Shown here piece after piece: positions 20,270 to 28,432 of a DNA stretch of 38,019 bases. How positions within the stretch are numbered: position 1 is the first letter of the stretch; each line of letters starts with the position of its first letter. A model generated the notes under the pieces. That model was not told the DNA's origin and ran no database searches. It saw nothing but the letters and a program-made list of their open reading frames with translations. A program made the position numbers and the translations under genes. This DNA comes from a virus: IMG/VR virus record IMGVR_UViG_3300020020_000101, positions 1-38,019 of that record; one strand, written 5' to 3'.

Positions 20270-20485
20270 TTACTCGTAACGACGAACGCGAGCCATGCAG
20301 GCCTCGACGTTGTTCTCGTGGATGACGTTCAGGACCAGCTGCGACTCGGCGAGGATCTGCTTCTGCTCCTTGCTCAGTGTGCGCTCGTATCCGAACGCTG
20401 AGGCATAGGGTGCCCCCCGCTTGACCACCCGGTCCAGATCATGCTTGGCGACCTCCAGGCACGCCTTGCGAACTGTCTCAGTCAT
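20270..20485 (-). CDS. Hypothetical helical protein, 71 aa
   Basis: Not recognised. ATG 20485 has AAGGAG about 9 bases upstream, better than ATG 20503, which has none. The protein starts MTETVRKACLEVAKHDLDRV and contains LSKEQKQILAESQLVLNVIH, mostly helical. It is the first gene behind the - strand promoter at 20535-20564 and opens the early leftward operon. Confidence 0.6.
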   Translation of the reverse strand: MTETVRKACLEVAKHDLDRVVKRGAPYASAFGYERTLSKEQKQILAESQLVLNVIHENNVEACMARVRRYE

Positions 20486-20534
20486 TCCCTGTCTCCTTGT
20501 CATTTAGATTGTGCACCCGCGTGCGCATGCGATC

Positions 20535-20564
20535 ACTATATGCGAGGGAAGACATCCCCGTCAA
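20535..20564 (-). promoter_or_regulatory. Strong leftward early promoter
   Basis: On the - strand: TTGACG (20564-20559), an 18-bp spacer and TATAGT (20540-20535). Immediately downstream lies GATCGCATGCGCACGCG with the palindrome CGCATGCG, like that after the promoter at 868. It faces away from the + promoter at 20603. Confidence 0.7.
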
Positions 20565-20579
20565 ATACTCTGTTCCGAC

Positions 20580-20597
20580 AAGAACAAGATTGTTCTT
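20580..20597. promoter_or_regulatory. 18-bp palindromic operator between divergent promoters
   Basis: AAGAACAA-GA-TTGTTCTT is a perfect inverted repeat with 8-bp arms, 5 bases upstream of the + strand -35 box at 20603 and 15 bases upstream of the - strand -35 box. That position suits a regulator of both promoters. Confidence 0.6.
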
Positions 20598-20602
20598 TGT
20601 TA

Positions 20603-20632
20603 TTGACAGGTCGACTGCGGGGCGCTTATAGT
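20603..20632 (+). promoter_or_regulatory. Strong rightward promoter
   Basis: TTGACA (20603-20608), an 18-bp spacer and TATAGT (20627-20632). The predicted start is near 20639, giving a leader of about 43 bases before ATG 20682. Confidence 0.75.
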
Positions 20633-20681
20633 GCTAATTGCTGATGCGGGGGAGTACCCCGATGACGAAAGGTGCCATCAC

Positions 20682-21161
20682 ATGGCGAAGGGCAAGAAGG
20701 GCGCAACGGCCGAGGCAGAGCCCGAGGTCGAAGAGCTCACCGAGAGCGAAGCCGAGGAGACCCCGGCGAAGGCCAAGAAGGACGATGTGACCTTCGGGGT
20801 CGCCGACCTCTGCGAGCTCGTGAAGCAGGAGACGGGCAAGGAGTACACCACCCGGGACATGCGGACCCTCCTCCGCAAGATGGCTCGGGAGGACAAGCCC
20901 CGAGTTGACCGTGAGGTCATCCCGGGCAACCGAGCTCGCTACGACTGGCCGAAGGGCGCCAAGGACCCCGAGGTCAAGCGCGTCCTGGCGGCGGTCGGTG
21001 CCGGCGAGATCGAGGAGGGCAAGAAGGCCGCTCTCGCCAAGCTGAAGGAGTCCAAGGCCAAGAAGGACGCCGAGGGCGGCAAGAAGGGCAAGAAGGGCAA
21101 GAAGGGTGCCAAGGCCGAGAAGGCCGAGACGCTCGACGAGGTCGAGTTCGAAGAGGACTGA
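20682..21161 (+). CDS. DNA-binding-like protein with Lys-rich and acidic tail, 159 aa
   Basis: ATG 20682 has GAAAGG 9 bases upstream and lies downstream of the predicted transcript start. The acidic, Ala-rich N-terminus is followed by a folded core of about residues 38-85 (GVADLCELVKQETGKEYTTR, then DMRTLLRKMAREDKPRVDRE and NRARYDWPKG), resembling a winged helix. A Lys/Gly-rich low-complexity stretch and an acidic end (DEVEFEED) follow. The plan and termini resemble those of 5393-5767. It is the only + strand gene between two - strand blocks, with its own strong promoter and terminator, as expected for an abundant regulatory or chromatin-like protein (inference). Confidence 0.7.
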   Translation: MAKGKKGATAEAEPEVEELTESEAEETPAKAKKDDVTFGVADLCELVKQETGKEYTTRDMRTLLRKMAREDKPRVDREVIPGNRARYDWPKGAKDPEVKRVLAAVGAGEIEEGKKAALAKLKESKAKKDAEGGKKGKKGKKGAKAEKAETLDEVEFEED

Positions 21162-21200
21162 CCGTTTTCGCCGGCAACCGCGGCAACGCATCATCGGGAC

Positions 21201-21223
21201 AGGGGCCTACGGGCCCCTTTCTC
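21201..21223 (+). terminator. Intrinsic terminator
   Basis: AGGGGCC-TACG-GGCCCCT (21201-21218) followed by TTCTC. A 7-bp GC-rich stem lies 40 bases after the gene ending at 21161. Confidence 0.8.
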
Positions 21224-21474
21224 GTGTGTGTCAAGGTACGGTTCAATCCCGGGCATGAGCTTCCAGAGTGATGGCCCTGTGTTCGGAGCAAAGGCGCCCA
21301 GCTCTCATACCAGATTCCCAGATCGTCCCTGCGCGTCAAAGTTTTCCGCGATGCGTCGATCATCACATGCTCAATTCTTGTGCTCCCAACGCATCCCTAC
21401 ACGACTCTGACGGGCAACCGTCAACCATTACGATCGACGATCGCCCGTCAGGCAGTCGGCTGAAGTTGGGGTAC
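21224..21474. other. Non-coding gap between convergent units, with inverted repeat
   Basis: No convincing gene. CTGACGGGC (21407-21415) and GCCCGTCAG (21443-21451) form a perfect 9-bp inverted repeat around a 27-base interval that contains CGATCGACGATCG. It could terminate the late - strand transcripts, which end at 21475, although no T-run follows. Confidence 0.45.
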
Positions 21475-21849
21475 CTACTTGATGATGAGTTGCCACATGA
21501 CGAGCCAGACAACGACAGCGATCGCCACGATCACCACGATGCCAGGCACGTCGTAGTGCCCTTCCTCCGGCTTCGGAGGGAGAACTCCTCCCTCAGGAGT
21601 GGCACCGTAGAACTTCTTGCCGCGGTGCTTCTCCCAGAGGTTCTGGCCGAATGCCAGGATCATGCCGAACAGAGCCACGGCAAGACCGTACTGCCGTTCC
21701 GTGAAGTCGTAGATCTCGAATGCCTCGATGAACTCCACGATGAACGACCCGCTCAACCCCTGCACTCCTGTGCGGAGAGCAGTGGCGACAGGGACATTGC
21801 TGCCCAGTGAGATGTTGGGCGCCTGTTCGGGTGCCGGGATTACAGGCAT
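21475..21849 (-). CDS. Membrane protein, holin candidate, 124 aa
   Basis: ATG 21849 overlaps the previous stop (TGATG) and follows AAAGGAAG. Two hydrophobic segments are seen: one near residues 45-65 (YGLAVALFGMILAFGQNLW) and one at the C-terminus (DVPGIVVIVAIAVVVWLVMW). The loop between them is basic and then Pro-rich. It lies three genes after the amidase, the usual location for holins and related lysis proteins. Which of the membrane proteins here is the true holin cannot be told. Confidence 0.6.
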   Translation of the reverse strand: MPVIPAPEQAPNISLGSNVPVATALRTGVQGLSGSFIVEFIEAFEIYDFTERQYGLAVALFGMILAFGQNLWEKHRGKKFYGATPEGGVLPPKPEEGHYDVPGIVVIVAIAVVVWLVMWQLIIK

Positions 21850-22169
21850 CAGCACTTCCTTTCTACCACGCAAGCGTGGATTTCAGCGATCTGAGCAACG
21901 GCGTTATTGCTACCGTTGGACTGAGCACGGGAAGACTCGATCGCGGCTTGCAGAGATCTCTCAGCAGATTCTGCAGCTGCTTGAGCCTTGTTCGCCGAGA
22001 TCTTGACCTCTGTGATCTGCACCTTCAAAGTTTCGATGTCGTCGTCCCGTTGGAACAACTGGATCTGAAGAATCGCCACGGCGACCATCAAGACCACTAC
22101 CATGGGGACCAGAATCCTCACCCCAATGTGGATGGTGCGAGCATTCTTGGCAAGTTGCTGCTCGGGCAT
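21849..22169 (-). CDS. Single-pass membrane protein with coiled coil, 106 aa
   Basis: ATG 22169 lies next to the upstream stop. A transmembrane helix occupies about residues 18-37 (RILVPMVVVLMVAVAILQIQ), followed by a long heptad-rich helix (DDIETLKVQITEVKISANKA, then AQAAAESAERSLQAAIESSR). The short end has one Cys pair. The layout resembles spanin-like or Rz-like lysis accessories and antiholins in plan only. It belongs to the lysis-associated cluster by position. Confidence 0.6.
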   Translation of the reverse strand: MPEQQLAKNARTIHIGVRILVPMVVVLMVAVAILQIQLFQRDDDIETLKVQITEVKISANKAQAAAESAERSLQAAIESSRAQSNGSNNAVAQIAEIHACVVERKC

Positions 22170-22508
22170 CTACTCTCCGTTTCCGTTTCGGGACTTGACG
22201 ATGGCACTGCTGATGTACATGGACGATACGACCCCTGAGAAGATGATGTGGACGTACGCCGGGAAGTCCCAGCTCGGAGAGATGTTGGCCATGTCGACTC
22301 CCAGGCCGATGACCCACATCACTGCAACGGTGTAGCCGATGACTACTTTGAGGATTGCCTCAGGCGAGCGGCCGACGACGACGGGCCCGTGCTCGACACG
22401 GCGCTCCGAGGAAGGTGTGGGCGAGGGTGCGGAGGAGGAACTTGCGTCTCCAGCGTACTTCTTGGCCCGTCGCTTTGGCGTAGATGAGTGTTCCTGTGAC
22501 TCCGACAA
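22170..22508 (-). CDS. Two-helix membrane protein, holin candidate, 112 aa
   Basis: TTG 22508 follows GGGGGGAA. A hydrophilic Ser/Pro-rich N-terminal tail of about 48 residues precedes two hydrophobic helices (AILKVVIGYTVAVMWVIGLG and PAYVHIIFSGVVSSMYISSA), with a charged C-terminus (IVKSRNGNGE). Two-helix proteins next to endolysins are often holins. Its first half overlaps another reading frame (22360-22551), so the start or the gene structure here is uncertain. Confidence 0.6.
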   Translation of the reverse strand: MSESQEHSSTPKRRAKKYAGDASSSSAPSPTPSSERRVEHGPVVVGRSPEAILKVVIGYTVAVMWVIGLGVDMANISPSWDFPAYVHIIFSGVVSSMYISSAIVKSRNGNGE

Positions 22509-22551
22509 CTATTCCCCCCAACGCGCCGAGTGAGTCTGACAGTGTTTCCAT
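22360..22551 (-). CDS. Possible overlapping small membrane protein, 63 aa
   Basis: ATG 22551 lies 14 bases after the amidase stop, with GGGCGAGG upstream. The protein has one hydrophobic segment (LGGIVVGVTGTLIYAKATGQ) followed by an Arg-rich end (RRKFLLRTLAHTFLG). It overlaps the start of the next gene by about 150 bases in another frame, so either the two genes are nested, a frameshift links them, or one is false. Position, start signal and transmembrane helix favour a real gene, but the Arg-rich tail is typical of shadow frames. Confidence 0.4.
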   Translation of the reverse strand: METLSDSLGALGGIVVGVTGTLIYAKATGQEVRWRRKFLLRTLAHTFLGAPCRARARRRRPLA

Positions 22552-22564
22552 GATCCTCGCCCCC

Positions 22565-23395
22565 TTAGGCGGGAGGTAGCCCGCACAACCAGTTCCAGGT
22601 CTTGGGCCCGCAAACACCATCAGGGACAAGGGACCCCGTTGCCTTCTGCCACTCCTTCAGTGCATCTTCTGTGCCCTGACCGAAGAGCCCATCGATGAAC
22701 GAGGACAGGTTCGCGTGACCTCCTGCAATCCAGGCCACGATCTCCTCGGCATGAGCACAGAGCAAACCCTGCAGGATCCGCACATGCTGACCCTCGCTGC
22801 CCTTGGCGAGAACTGGGTTGTCCATGACCTTCTCCAATCCGATGCCGGGGATGGGTGTGGGAAGAGGCGTCGGGCCAGGCTCAGGCACCGGAACGTAGCC
22901 GACGTGGGGGAACTTGTGGTGGACTTCGCCGTAGAGGATGTCTCCAGGGCAGTTGGTCTGGCGATGGTCACGATGACCGTACAGATACAACCTCATGCCT
23001 CGCTTGTTGCTCAGCTCGTTCCAGAGGTTGTTGAGATCATCGTCGAGGTCATAGCCGAAGTACGCGGGGAGGGGCTCACGCCCATCACCCACGTACGCGA
23101 CGCCGAACGATGAAGTGTTGTGGTTCGGGCAGTGCTGGCCTCGTCGAAGGACACCAGCACCCTCGAAGAACCCATCATGGCAACGCAGGATGTTATATCC
23201 CACACTGAGCCCCCACTGGCCGTGATGCTGGGCCTCGATGGTTCGGATGACCCCAGCACACCTACCCGGGCCTGGGCATTTCATCACCGTGTGATGGACG
23301 TGCATCTCAGTCTTCTGAGCAAGCTTCAGGGTGATGTCGGGCTTGTACTTGGCTCCCCAAGAAGGTCGGAGGATGAGGTCGTCGAGTATTCCCAT
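22565..23395 (-). CDS. Endolysin: N-acetylmuramoyl-L-alanine amidase with peptidoglycan-binding domain, 276 aa
   Basis: The N-terminal PGRP/amidase-2 domain (about residues 1-160) shows TEMHVHHTVMKCPGPGRC with zinc-ligand His near 34, GLSVGYNILRCHDG and LYGHRDHRQTNCPGDIL with the second His (141/144) and Cys 149. A Pro-rich linker (VPVPEPGPTPLPTPIPG, about 167-183) leads to a PG_binding_1-like domain (LAKGSEGQHVRILQGLL, FGQGTEDALKEWQKATG, VCGPKTWNWL). It cleaves the amide bond between muramic acid and the peptide stem. The order of catalytic then binding domain is the usual one. It heads the lysis-associated cluster. Confidence 0.93.
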   Translation of the reverse strand: MGILDDLILRPSWGAKYKPDITLKLAQKTEMHVHHTVMKCPGPGRCAGVIRTIEAQHHGQWGLSVGYNILRCHDGFFEGAGVLRRGQHCPNHNTSSFGVAYVGDGREPLPAYFGYDLDDDLNNLWNELSNKRGMRLYLYGHRDHRQTNCPGDILYGEVHHKFPHVGYVPVPEPGPTPLPTPIPGIGLEKVMDNPVLAKGSEGQHVRILQGLLCAHAEEIVAWIAGGHANLSSFIDGLFGQGTEDALKEWQKATGSLVPDGVCGPKTWNWLCGLPPA

Positions 23396-23401
23396 GCCGG
23401 C

Positions 23402-23704
23402 CTACTTCTTGGCTTTCTTAGTGGCTGGCTTCTTGACGCGGGTGACCCCGTCGCCAGATGCAGCAGCTTCCTCCTCTGCATCAGCAGCGCGTTCGTCGGC
23501 GTCGGCCTGGGCAGCGGCAGCGAGCTCGGACAGGTCTTCCTTGTCGCCGATGGTCACTTCCTCGTCAACCCGGAAGGCCAGATCCTGACCGTTGGACAGG
23601 TGGAGGACCACCGAGACATCCCTGACGACTTCCGTCCGGTCGGTCCCTGGGACCTCCACGATGTCACCCTTGATGACCAGCCGGGGCGGCTTCGTCTTCG
23701 GCAT
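23402..23704 (-). CDS. Hypothetical small late protein, 100 aa
   Basis: ATG 23704 follows GGAAGAGA. The N-terminal half is beta-rich (RLVIKGDIVEVPGTDRTEVV, then SVVLHLSNGQDLAFRVDEEV); the C-terminal half is low complexity, Ala/Glu-rich and then Lys-rich (VKKPATKKAKK). No family is recognised. It lies between the fibre-linked gene and the endolysin, and overlaps the upstream gene by 41 bases. Confidence 0.6.
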   Translation of the reverse strand: MPKTKPPRLVIKGDIVEVPGTDRTEVVRDVSVVLHLSNGQDLAFRVDEEVTIGDKEDLSELAAAAQADADERAADAEEEAAASGDGVTRVKKPATKKAKK

Positions 23705-23999
23705 GCTCTCTTCCTTCCATGAGTCGATCGATGGTAGCCCGGGCTTGGGCCAGTTCTTCCTGCAGTTGCATGACCCCAGCCTCGAGAACGTCAGCGCGTT
23801 CCCTCTCCTGCTGAAGCTTGACCTTGAGCACCATGACCATGTTGGCAGCCTGGATCTCGTAGCCCCCACCCTCAGGGCCCTCTGAAGGAGGTAGAGATAT
23901 ACCGGGCTCAGCTACATCTTCAGCCATGGTATTGTTCTTCACCTCCCGAAGCTGAGCGCTGGCAGGTCGCTGCGGTCGCTTCTTTGCTTTGTTACTCAC
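23664..23999 (-). CDS. Hypothetical coiled-coil protein, 111 aa
   Basis: GTG 23999 has AGGAGG 4-5 bases upstream in a leader (GGAGGCCAAGTG) that recurs before the tail assembly chaperone gene. A basic N-terminus (SNKAKKRPQRPASAQLREVK) leads to a Gly/Pro-rich middle and a long coiled coil (MVMVLKVKLQQERERADVLE, then MQLQEELAQARATIDRLMEG). It directly follows the fibre gene, so a role in fibre assembly (chaperone-like) is possible but unproven. Confidence 0.55.
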   Translation of the reverse strand: MSNKAKKRPQRPASAQLREVKNNTMAEDVAEPGISLPPSEGPEGGGYEIQAANMVMVLKVKLQQERERADVLEAGVMQLQEELAQARATIDRLMEGREHAEDEAAPAGHQG

Positions 24000-24022
24000 T
24001 TGGCCTCCTAGGGCTCCTGTGT

Positions 24023-24037
24023 GCCAGAACTTCTGGC
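24023..24037 (-). repeat. Post-stop palindrome GCCAGAACTTCTGGC
   Basis: Perfect 7-bp arms around one base, overlapping the stop codon of the fibre gene. The left 13 bases recur at 37865-37877. A related palindrome, AGCCAGA-GAT-TCTGGCT, is at 36954-36970. On the mRNA it would form a short hairpin after the stop. Confidence 0.6.
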
Positions 24038-26541
24038 TACTTCGAGATGTAGCGGTAGGGCCCATCGCCCTTGACGTGGACTTCATCGACGAGAGGCTCA
24101 ACATCGAAGACAGTGTTCTTTCGAGTTGCCTTGACTTCCCAGAAGAACTCACAGTCGTTCGGAGAACCAGCGATAGCACCTACGATGAACCAGCCATCAA
24201 CCACGTCGGTGCAGGCGAGAGCAGGGGTACCGATAGGGCGATCAGCTACGTTGATCCTCTTGTGTTCCTTCGGGCCCATGATCGGCTCTACCCTCTCGAC
24301 TTCTTTCGTAGTGGGAAAAGAGTCTCGAGAGAGAATTGGCGTCACCATGACTGTGCGACCCTCGAGCTTCGTAAGAGCTTCGAAGTAGTTAGGGAGCTCG
24401 ACCCAGCATTGCCCGTCGACGAGCTTACCTCGACCTCGGTAAACCACATCCGCTGTTGGCCCTTCCATCGCAGCATGGACGAGGTACTTCTCCTTGGCCT
24501 TCGGGTGTGGGATGACAAAGGTTTTGACGTGGATGTCGTCCACATTGAAGTTGAGTGCGCTCCCCGTCCAGTGCGTAGAAAAAACGTTACCACTGGACAT
24601 GAGATCATGGGATGCTGAAGGGCCTGGAGCACAGAAATACGTAGTTGATTCGATTGGCGTACCTCGGACAACTCCCCCACACAAGAGCCACTTGCCAGCA
24701 TAAACTTCTACCCAAGTAGATCCGGTCATGCGCATACCGCCACCATATGTCTGGTTGTACCACCCAGTATCTCCATTGGTACGGAACCAGCCAGTGCCGA
24801 GGTTTAAGCCGTCAGTGTTCAATAGGCATGTTACCCCAGACACAGTCTGTAGCATTACTCCGGAATACCCTTGAACAACTGCTCCCTCAACGGCTCCTCC
24901 CGCATAGAAGACAGCGTGATTGGGATCTCCTGAACCCCTCAGGCGCAAGACCTGGTCGTTCATGGCTGCTAGGTTGTTGAAGTTCGTAACTCCCGAGACC
25001 GTTAAGGCCCCCGAGGCCGTTAGCGTTCCTCCGACCGTCAGGTTAGTGTTGGTCGTGACGGCGCCGTTGAAGACGACAGAGGCATAGAAGTAGCTAGTAC
25101 CAGCAACGTAGAAATTACCACTCGACGTTAGCTGATTACTAGCTTGGACTTCAGTGGCTCCCAGCACGATCAGCGAAGGAACAGTACCATCACCTCGCTC
25201 GCTCCTCATGTAGATGGTAGCCGGGTCTTGGCCATTCATCCAGGGGGTACCAAGACCAATAGTACCAGCAACACTGCCCCCACTGATGGCAGAGCTAACT
25301 GATAAGTACCCAGCACCAGTCTCAGCAGCATCACCCGAGAAAAACTGGATTACGTTACTGGGTGAGCTTGCCAGCTCAATGCGCTCAAGAGGAGGAGCAG
25401 CAGTACGGAAGACACCACCAGTAATGGTAGAACCGGAGATGATAGAACCACTGATGGTGCCCGTGAAAGTGCCGTTGCCTGTGAGAGCGTCGAGGAAGAC
25501 CGTACGGACAGCCGAGGAGTCGTAGAGGGACAGGCCCTGGGAATTGAGCACGATGCCCGGGCTCAGCGATGCGGACTTAATCTGGCCCCCTGCTAGCAAA
25601 ACAAAGTCCTTGGAGGCGATGTTACCTGCCGTAACCTTGTCCACAACCAACGACACGATCTTTGCATTGGTGATCTGGCCGTTGCCGATCTTGGCTTCAA
25701 GAATTGTCGCGTCGTAGATGATTGCAGCGTCGATGGTGTTTGGCGCCATGTCGTCCGTGATGACCGCCGCCGTAGTAGTGGATGCCCCTGCTGTGTAAGG
25801 CCCAGGGTTGCCAGTGGCATCGATCGACCGCACCTTGACCCAATACTGAGTTTGGGGTGACAGGTCGGTGAAGCCTCCGATGTTGCCTCCGAAGAACTTC
25901 GATCGAACACCAGTTGTGAAGCCCGCGTTGGTAGCGATCGTCAGTTCGTACTGGCCAGTACCGTGGCTGACGTCAACCTCAGTTGCCTCATTCCACACCG
26001 CAACGATCGACCGGACACCAGGCGTGACTACCAAACCTCCCAAGAGAGCAGGTGTCGTAGCGTCATGGGCAGTGGTGAAGTCTTGGAACCCGACCGCAGG
26101 GTAAGGTGTACTGACAATGCCGATAGCACTGACTGCGTAAACCCTCACGCCATAGGTGCTGTCCGGCCGTAGTCCTACGATGCGTACCTGGTTGCCTCCA
26201 GTCCGCAACAACTGAGACGCGACGTAGGCAGACCCATTCCACCACGCCAACTCAACCTGATACTCAACCGCAGTAGTACCTACCGCAGGAGTCCACGACA
26301 CGTCAGCGACAATGTCATCGAAGTGTGTTGACGGAGAGGCGACAATCGCAGACGGAGGTGTGGGAGGGTCATCGGTGACGGGCACTCCGCCAATGACAAT
26401 GCCCCCAGGGAACTCATCCGTCTGAGGCCCCGTCATGATGTCGGGGTCTGTCATCGTCTGTTCGAGCTCAGACACTCGGTTGGCCAAGTTCTGAACAGCG
26501 TCCCCGGTATCGAGGTCAAGCATCAGCTCGCTGTCGGCCAT
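24037..26541 (-). CDS. Tail fibre / minor tail protein with fibronectin type III domains, 834 aa
   Basis: A short coiled coil (AVQNLANRVSELEQTM) begins the protein. Residues about 60-270 hold two Fn3-like domains (YQVELAWWNGSAY, GLRPDSTYGVRVYAVSAIGI; then QYELTIATNAGF, LSPQTQYWVKVRSID). A long Ser/Thr/Gly-rich beta region follows (TGTISGSIISGSTITGGVFR, NLTVGGTLTASGALTVSG), typical of trimeric phage fibres. The C-terminal about 180 residues (KTFVIPHPKAKEKYLVHAAM, then EGPTADVVYRGRGKLVDG) resemble end domains of fibres that aid trimer formation; no S74 protease site is obvious. It probably binds the host surface. Overlaps the upstream stop as TAATG. Confidence 0.8.
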   Translation of the reverse strand: MADSELMLDLDTGDAVQNLANRVSELEQTMTDPDIMTGPQTDEFPGGIVIGGVPVTDDPPTPPSAIVASPSTHFDDIVADVSWTPAVGTTAVEYQVELAWWNGSAYVASQLLRTGGNQVRIVGLRPDSTYGVRVYAVSAIGIVSTPYPAVGFQDFTTAHDATTPALLGGLVVTPGVRSIVAVWNEATEVDVSHGTGQYELTIATNAGFTTGVRSKFFGGNIGGFTDLSPQTQYWVKVRSIDATGNPGPYTAGASTTTAAVITDDMAPNTIDAAIIYDATILEAKIGNGQITNAKIVSLVVDKVTAGNIASKDFVLLAGGQIKSASLSPGIVLNSQGLSLYDSSAVRTVFLDALTGNGTFTGTISGSIISGSTITGGVFRTAAPPLERIELASSPSNVIQFFSGDAAETGAGYLSVSSAISGGSVAGTIGLGTPWMNGQDPATIYMRSERGDGTVPSLIVLGATEVQASNQLTSSGNFYVAGTSYFYASVVFNGAVTTNTNLTVGGTLTASGALTVSGVTNFNNLAAMNDQVLRLRGSGDPNHAVFYAGGAVEGAVVQGYSGVMLQTVSGVTCLLNTDGLNLGTGWFRTNGDTGWYNQTYGGGMRMTGSTWVEVYAGKWLLCGGVVRGTPIESTTYFCAPGPSASHDLMSSGNVFSTHWTGSALNFNVDDIHVKTFVIPHPKAKEKYLVHAAMEGPTADVVYRGRGKLVDGQCWVELPNYFEALTKLEGRTVMVTPILSRDSFPTTKEVERVEPIMGPKEHKRINVADRPIGTPALACTDVVDGWFIVGAIAGSPNDCEFFWEVKATRKNTVFDVEPLVDEVHVKGDGPYRYISK

Positions 26542-27602
26542 TAGTCGATCACCGACGTGAAGTCGAACTTCAGCTCGTTGGTCGGGAACCAGGTCTTCGT
26601 CTTGATACGGTTGTAGCTTGCCACCTGGATCATCCCCTTGTCGATCTTCACGGGCACTTCATCGCCGGGTACTACTGACATCAGTTCAGGATAGCGACCT
26701 CCCTGGCGACAGGTTACCCCAGTTACCACAACAGGTACTCCTCGCATGGCCACTGCCCGCATAGCTCGGCGCTCAAGCCATTCCATGTCAGACTTCGCCC
26801 CTGAGGGCAGTACGGCGATGTGGACGCCATACTCAGCTGACCGAGCAGTGTCTTCGTAGATGAAGTTCTGCTTGGCTCGACCCTGGAACGGATCGAACGG
26901 ATCGATCTCAGCAGTTCCCCCAGTAGCATCGATCTTGGTCGCCATGGCGGTACCTGTCTTGCGCCAGGTGAAGTCGATGATGTTCCGACCCGTCTCCAGC
27001 CTCTTGTCAGGCTTCTGTGAACCCCTCTGCGGGAAGTGTGGGGTCCAGAGGCGCGTCCCGTTGCCGAACACTTCGATGCTTTGCTCGAAACCGTCCTCTA
27101 CAGTAGACAGGTCTCTGAGCGGCTCAACAATGCTACCCTTACGGTCGCTGGTGTAAGTCCTAGTCATCAGAATACCACTGTTGGAGTAACCGGCGATACC
27201 GATGTACAGGTTCGGGTTGGTACCTTGGATTGCTGACTGCCCGTACCCAATCAGGTAAGCACCTACGGCAATCTGCTCAACGTTGGTAAAGACCAGATCT
27301 TCTTCCAGCACGAAGCGATAGCTGAAGTAGGACATCAGCCCTTCACACTTGACCTTGATCCAACGCGAGTTGCCGTCGATCTCTCGGATGACCCCCCACC
27401 ACCTGAGAGTACCGTCAATCCACAACTGAACCTCGACCTTGTTGACATCCAAGTAGCTGGCGTTCGGTGCCGTAGGAGTCATGCCAAAATCCATGGCATC
27501 CTTGGAAGGATCGAGGTCCCACACCGCTGAGTCGACCTTGACTTCAGGTAGAGGGGCGATCATCTGGCCCAGTCGGTTGCAGAGACGAAGCTCGTGTGCC
27601 AT
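26541..27602 (-). CDS. Minor tail protein (baseplate/tail hub type), 353 aa
   Basis: ATG 27602 overlaps the previous stop (TGATG). The sequence NKVEVQLWIDGTLRWWGVIR is typical of siphovirus tail-tip or hub proteins. Further segments include GDEVPVKIDKGMIQVASYNR and IKTKTWFPTNELKFDFTSVI, as in the C-terminal parts of such proteins. It follows tape measure and distal tail protein in the standard order and precedes the fibre. Assignment relies on gene order plus these beta-rich segments; the exact subtype is not known. Confidence 0.7.
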   Translation of the reverse strand: MAHELRLCNRLGQMIAPLPEVKVDSAVWDLDPSKDAMDFGMTPTAPNASYLDVNKVEVQLWIDGTLRWWGVIREIDGNSRWIKVKCEGLMSYFSYRFVLEEDLVFTNVEQIAVGAYLIGYGQSAIQGTNPNLYIGIAGYSNSGILMTRTYTSDRKGSIVEPLRDLSTVEDGFEQSIEVFGNGTRLWTPHFPQRGSQKPDKRLETGRNIIDFTWRKTGTAMATKIDATGGTAEIDPFDPFQGRAKQNFIYEDTARSAEYGVHIAVLPSGAKSDMEWLERRAMRAVAMRGVPVVVTGVTCRQGGRYPELMSVVPGDEVPVKIDKGMIQVASYNRIKTKTWFPTNELKFDFTSVID

Positions 27603-28432
27603 CAGACCCACGCGTCCTGGAACTTCACCCGCCACGGCGAGTTGCCAGTGGTCCCGGTTCGTGAATAGGTGATGTTGTTGACGCCTGGCCAAAGCTTGGG
27701 CCACTGGTTGTCAGTGCGGACCCAGTCATACTCGTCAGCACCAGCAATCGTCACCGTACGGTAAAGGGTGTCGATGATGAGAGTAGACCCAGCGCTCAAG
27801 CTTCCATCTAGGCGAAGGGTGGCATTGCCGTCCTGAGAGAACGCGACTCGGGGGTTAACCGTCGGCCCATCGATCTCCACGATCGGATAGCTGCCCCCGT
27901 TGAACAGACCATCGTTCGTAGCCACGATGCCATTGTTCGTGGACCCAGCGTTGATCTGCCCTGCCACTACCTTCTGAGTCAGGCTATAGATGCGAGGGTC
28001 AGCAGCGAACAGCCGACCTGATACCTTGACAAACCCTCGACCAACCTCGTAGTCACTGGGGATATCCAGGTCACGAGGCCTGACATAGATGACCTTCTTC
28101 CCAGGTAGCCCAGCCTTCTGGAACACGAAGGGGATCTCAGCAGTCATCGGCTGCCATGCCTGAGACAGAGCCAAGATCTCTACGTTCGCCTGAGCTGCGT
28201 TGGCACAGTCGATGTCGAGGTGAACCTCGATGAGCTTAGATGAGACATAGTCGTCACCAAGGAAGGCGCCGTGGTCAGAGTCTCGCTCATGGTCATTGCT
28301 CTTGTTGCCTCGACCCCAGAGATTCAGCACACTTCTCGCGTACCGAGCAGGCTTCGACCAAGGCCCATTGTTGAACAGGATACCCTGGAACTCGTACTGA
28401 CCGTCTCGGTAGATTAGGTCGCCAACGGCCAT
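27602..28432 (-). CDS. Distal tail (Dit-like) minor tail protein, 276 aa
   Basis: ATG 28432 overlaps the tape measure stop (TAATG). The N-terminal domain has HGAFLGDDYVSSKLIEVHLD (change of ring orientation seen in siphovirus Dit proteins) and PFVFQKAGLPGKKVIYVRPR. The C-terminal galectin-like half has GGSYPIVEIDGPTVNPRVAF and GSTLIIDTLYRTVTIAGADE, the usual phage tail component pattern. The protein sits directly downstream of the tape measure, the standard Dit position. It forms the adaptor ring at the tail tip. Confidence 0.8.
   Translation of the reverse strand: MAVGDLIYRDGQYEFQGILFNNGPWSKPARYARSVLNLWGRGNKSNDHERDSDHGAFLGDDYVSSKLIEVHLDIDCANAAQANVEILALSQAWQPMTAEIPFVFQKAGLPGKKVIYVRPRDLDIPSDYEVGRGFVKVSGRLFAADPRIYSLTQKVVAGQINAGSTNNGIVATNDGLFNGGSYPIVEIDGPTVNPRVAFSQDGNATLRLDGSLSAGSTLIIDTLYRTVTIAGADEYDWVRTDNQWPKLWPGVNNITYSRTGTTGNSPWRVKFQDAWV

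Noticed and set aside
21406-21434. Possible promoters around the inverted repeat at 21407-21451
   Set aside because: Boxes match poorly on both strands and there is no suitable downstream gene.
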